NCBI RefSeq assembly: GCF_013408665.1
Contig: NZ_JACCCL010000001.1
Coordinates: 492,971 to 556,970 of the forward strand
Length of the DNA stretch: 64,000 nucleotides
Reading direction: 5' to 3'
From: Sporosarcina sp. JAI121
GTDB lineage: Bacteria; Bacillota; Bacilli; Bacillales_A; Planococcaceae
In this document: positions 61,451-64,000 of the stretch, one piece after another
Layout of the letters: every line of letters starts with the position of its first letter
How positions within the stretch are numbered: the stretch's first letter is position 1
Position numbers and translations under genes: made by a program
Notes under the pieces: model-generated
What the model was told of the DNA's origin: nothing
Database searches by the model: none
The model's input: only the letters and a program-made list of their open reading frames with translations

Positions 61451-61463
61451 ATCGTTTAAATGA

Positions 61464-62492
61464 TTAAAGCTTCGCATATTCAGGGTCCGCAACTTTCACA
61501 AGCTGTTTACCCAGATTCGTACCTTTGAATAAACCGAGAAATGCTTCCGGTGTATTTTCAAAACCTTCTACAATTGTTTCCTCGTATTTCAGTTTACCTT
61601 GCTGTAGCCATTTCCCTAAGTCAGTGGCACCGACACTGAAATCGGCTGCATAATCGCCAATTGTGAAGCCTTTCATAAGCGTACTTGTCTTAATCATGGC
61701 GGATTGGATCCGAGGGCCTGTATCTTTTCCATCTGAATTATAAGAAGAAATAGCTCCGCATAATGCAATTCGTGCATGTCGATTTAACAGTGTGAAAACG
61801 GCATCTGAAACATCGCCCCCTACATTATCGAAATAGATGTCTACCCCGTTAGGTACGGCATTACTGAGATCGTCCCAGAAGCTTTCCTTCTTATAATTAA
61901 CAGCTGCATCGAAGCCGAGCTCATTTAGTAAGTAATCGATTTTTGCGTCAGAACCGGCGATACCAACTACCTTGGCGCCTTTAATTTTTGCGATTTGCCC
62001 AACTACTGAACCAACAGCCCCGGCAGCCCCCGAAACGACGACCGTTTCACCCTCTTTGGGTTTTCCGATATCAAGCAATCCGAAATAAGCTGTTAAGCCT
62101 GGCATACCTAGAATTCCCAAGTGAGTTGTGACAGGAGCAAGGGCCGGATCGACTTTTCGGATTTCTTTTTCAGTCGCTACGGTATATTCAGCCCAACTGA
62201 GATTCCCTACGACTACATCTCCTTGTTTGAAGGCGTCAGATCGGGACTCGACCACTTCAGCCACGACACCTCCAACGATGACCTTATTTAATTCAAATGG
62301 AGCAATATAGGACTTGGAATCTTGCATTCTTCCACGCATGTATGGGTCGACGGATAAATAAAGTGTCCGCACCAAAATCTCATTTTCGTTTGGAGAGGGA
62401 ATCGAACTCTCCACAAAATTAAAATCCTCTTTCGACGGCATTCCTTTTGGACGGTTGGCAAGGTGAATTTCCTGTAGTTTTACTAGTGTCAT
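61464..62492 (-). CDS. NADP-dependent medium-chain oxidoreductase (YfmJ/CurA type)
   Basis: 342 residues from ATG 62492 (AAGGGAGGA upstream). Zinc-free MDR of the leukotriene-B4-dehydrogenase/CurA group: IHLANRPKGMP, LSVDPYMRGRM, LGMPGLTAYFGLLDIG and the nucleotide loop VSGAAGAVGSVVGQIAK, then YFDNVGGDVSD. Reduces C=C bonds of alpha,beta-unsaturated ketones and aldehydes with NADPH. Monocistronic. Confidence 0.92.
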   Translation of the reverse strand: MTLVKLQEIHLANRPKGMPSKEDFNFVESSIPSPNENEILVRTLYLSVDPYMRGRMQDSKSYIAPFELNKVIVGGVVAEVVESRSDAFKQGDVVVGNLSWAEYTVATEKEIRKVDPALAPVTTHLGILGMPGLTAYFGLLDIGKPKEGETVVVSGAAGAVGSVVGQIAKIKGAKVVGIAGSDAKIDYLLNELGFDAAVNYKKESFWDDLSNAVPNGVDIYFDNVGGDVSDAVFTLLNRHARIALCGAISSYNSDGKDTGPRIQSAMIKTSTLMKGFTIGDYAADFSVGATDLGKWLQQGKLKYEETIVEGFENTPEAFLGLFKGTNLGKQLVKVADPEYAKL

Positions 62493-62717
62493 TGAAAGTC
62501 CTCCCTTATGGTTGCCAATAAGATGGCAGAGCAAAAAGCATACACGTGCGAAGATCGTGGGTCAAAGAATCAGGACCGGGTGTTCAATTTCGACTGATTA
62601 TTGATTTCTGGATCCTTACTGGTAGTTGCATCAAAAGAGAATACAACAAAATAAGTTACTGATATAATGGAAAAGACGGAATATTTCTCCTGTAAGATTT
62701 GGTAAAGGGTGAGGGAA

Positions 62718-63683
62718 TTGAAAATACTCGTAACAGGCGGACTGGGTTTCATCGGAAGCCACACGGTCGTGGAGCTTTCCAATAAAGGATATGAATGCGT
62801 TATAGTGGATAATTTGGCATTAGGTAGTCGTGAAACGTTCGGGCGGATGCAGAAAATCTCCGAATACCCAATTCGATGCAGGAATATCAATCTTTTGGAT
62901 AGAGAACAGTTGGCGGATGTATTTAAACAAAATCGATTCGACGCAGTCATTCATCTGAACGAGTCGAGAGCGGTCGATGAGTCGATGGAAAATCCACTCG
63001 TGCGTCATGAGGATATGATAAATTCCACGGCGAATCTTTTGGAAGAAATGAAGAAAGCGGATGTGAAAAGAATTATATATAGTTCATCTATACCGGCCCG
63101 TAAAGATACAACAAGTTTCGGTTGGAATCCATATGACCATACCAATTCAATCGTTGAGGAGATGCTATATGATCTATCCCATTTGGATCCGAAATGGCGG
63201 GTTTCGGTTCTGAAATATACCACCCCTGTCGGCGCGCATTCTTCCGGGATGATTGGCGATGAACCGGGCGGAATCCCTACTAATCTGCTGTCCTCCATTG
63301 CCATGGCTGCAAACGGTGGGGAAGTGGTTGTGGATGTACCGGGTGAACCTAGTTTGATGGGTTTTATTCATGTGACGGACCTTGCGAACGCGCATGACAA
63401 GGCACTGAAATATTTAATCCGGAATGCAGGAAGTCGAACATTGAACGTGGGGACGGGAAAGGGCTATTCCGCGCTGGAAGTTATCCACATGTTCGAGGAA
63501 GTGAACGAAGTGAAAATCCCCTATCAAATTGTGGACAAGTATCTGGAAGACTTTGCGATGAATTGTATAGATTCATCGGAGGCAGAAAACGAATTGGACT
63601 GGAAAGCGGAACGCGGGCTGCGGGAAATGTGTGAAGATACGTGGCGGTGGGAGAAGGAATCGAAGAGATTGTTGATGGGATAG
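62718..63683 (+). CDS. Divergent UDP-glucose 4-epimerase (GalE) homologue lacking the catalytic Lys
   Basis: 321 residues from TTG 62718 with AAAGGG eight bases upstream. NAD-binding TGGLGFIGSHTVVELS, DNLALGSRE and a GalE-like C-terminus (LDWKAERGLREMCEDTWRW) are clear, as is VGAHSSGMIGDEPGGIPTNL. The SSS triad (122-124) is present. But the YxxxK site reads Y139-DHT-N143, so the essential Lys is Asn, and nearby conserved GalE residues are changed (LNESRAVDES for FAGLKAVGES; KYTTPVG for RYFNPVG). It is probably not a normal epimerase; perhaps a regulatory or scaffold paralogue. Confidence 0.85.
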   Translation: MKILVTGGLGFIGSHTVVELSNKGYECVIVDNLALGSRETFGRMQKISEYPIRCRNINLLDREQLADVFKQNRFDAVIHLNESRAVDESMENPLVRHEDMINSTANLLEEMKKADVKRIIYSSSIPARKDTTSFGWNPYDHTNSIVEEMLYDLSHLDPKWRVSVLKYTTPVGAHSSGMIGDEPGGIPTNLLSSIAMAANGGEVVVDVPGEPSLMGFIHVTDLANAHDKALKYLIRNAGSRTLNVGTGKGYSALEVIHMFEEVNEVKIPYQIVDKYLEDFAMNCIDSSEAENELDWKAERGLREMCEDTWRWEKESKRLLMG

Positions 63684-64000
63684 GGGAGTTTTGTTGATTG
63701 AAATGATAATAGGAGAAAAGAGCGTTGACGTTGGGACTGATATCACATGACAAAGAACGGGTATAGGAGTTTTTAATAAACTATTGACTACCCGTCGATT
63801 GGGGTAATGTGAACTACACAATGATAATTGTGCTGAGAAAACACCTTCTGTTAAATCGATTTAGTTAAAAGACTAAATTTGATACAGAAGGTTTTTTTAG
63901 TTCGCGGTCCTATGTCATAGTATTGTTTTTTTACGACTACTTGAATGTTCATAATTGTAGTGCAGCACCATGGATTCTTACATTTGTTTTTTACAATTTG
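63684..64000. other. Intergenic end of window
   Basis: No gene is seen. It contains the AACACCTTC hairpin at 63838-63898 and, upstream of it, a weak TTGACT-N15-TAATGT promoter-like pair at 63784-63810. Confidence 0.6.
63838..63898. terminator. Long hairpin (AACACCTCC family, copy 2)
   Basis: AACACCTTCTGT...ATTTAGT / ACTAAAT...ACAGAAGGT then seven Ts. Sequence and layout are those of the hairpin at 51051-51112. Confidence 0.65.

Larger units (their letters stand above)
61086..61463. other. 378-bp intergenic region
   Basis: Holds elements m and n, two terminators (61137-61172 and 61417-61450) and a G+C-rich structured segment at 61194-61287. An open frame across it has no RBS and crosses the structures, so it is not called. 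Confidence 0.7.

Noticed and set aside
61171-61467. 98-codon frame in the intergenic region before the CurA-like gene
   Set aside because: Runs across a dispersed palindrome and a terminator, with no RBS.

Overview
The window looks like chromosomal DNA of a low-to-moderate G+C, Gram-positive, endospore-forming-type bacterium of the Bacillales, most likely Planococcaceae and close to Sporosarcina. The evidence is strong AGGAGG ribosome binding sites, many TTG/GTG starts, ComK, YqeY, LuxS, the YvrJ/DUF2922/DUF1659 trio, SLH-domain proteins, CcpA-type and PhoP-type operators and many intrinsic terminators. The genus is an inference; no rRNA or tRNA gene was found to confirm it.

Layout. 1-8.4 kb: housekeeping and hypothetical genes separated by four long intergenic arrays of a ~21-nt GTCCAACGAA-type repeat with a ~103-nt higher-order period. 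Genes here include a secreted protein, a solitary histidine-kinase DHp domain, a COG2403 P-loop protein, YqeY, an OsmC-like protein and a sigma factor; a relic of a group II intron 3' end is also present. 8.6-9.1 kb: comK. 9.4-13.6 kb: a PAS-AAA+-Fis sigma-54 activator, a textbook -24/-12 promoter, a ureohydrolase and a YjiH-family membrane protein. 13.9-21.4 kb: an IclR regulator and a probable cyclic-ureide catabolic cluster (DctP, PuuE-like deacetylase, DctQ, DctM, allantoinase/hydantoinase, AllC-type amidase). 21.7-31.4 kb: AGCS symporter with a divergent IclR, a MenC/NSAR-family enolase, a Pho-box alkaline phosphatase, and a DASS carboxylate transporter with its DcuS/CitA-type two-component system and a CRE site. 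31.8-36 kb: an SLH protein and luxS, between which a ~2 kb AT-rich toxin-immunity cassette is framed by ~220-bp direct repeats. 36-43 kb: SDR plus NhaC antiporter, MFS plus AbgB-like peptidase plus a multi-domain regulator. 43.3-50.8 kb: phytoene-synthase-like enzyme, XRE-cupin regulator and a second TRAP operon followed by a DapA-family lyase and an aldehyde dehydrogenase. 51-64 kb: small and hypothetical genes, SGNH hydrolase, a 1507-residue double nuclease with a Pho-box-like promoter, acyltransferase, alpha/beta hydrolase, CurA/YfmJ-like reductase and a divergent GalE homologue lacking the catalytic lysine.

Two dispersed repeat systems dominate the non-coding DNA. The GTCCAACGAA arrays are concentrated in the first 8 kb, with a remnant at 52 kb. 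From 21.6 to 61.4 kb, at least fourteen copies of an element built on the palindrome GGTGAC-A-GTCACC occur, and every copy with a recognisable tail points the same way. Copies of this element lie in both direct repeats that frame the toxin-immunity cassette.

Functionally the window is a catabolic and scavenging region: two TRAP systems, a DASS carrier, AGCS, MFS and NhaC transporters, each beside a regulator or degradative enzymes, plus two secreted phosphate-scavenging enzymes (alkaline phosphatase and nuclease) that appear to share PhoP control.
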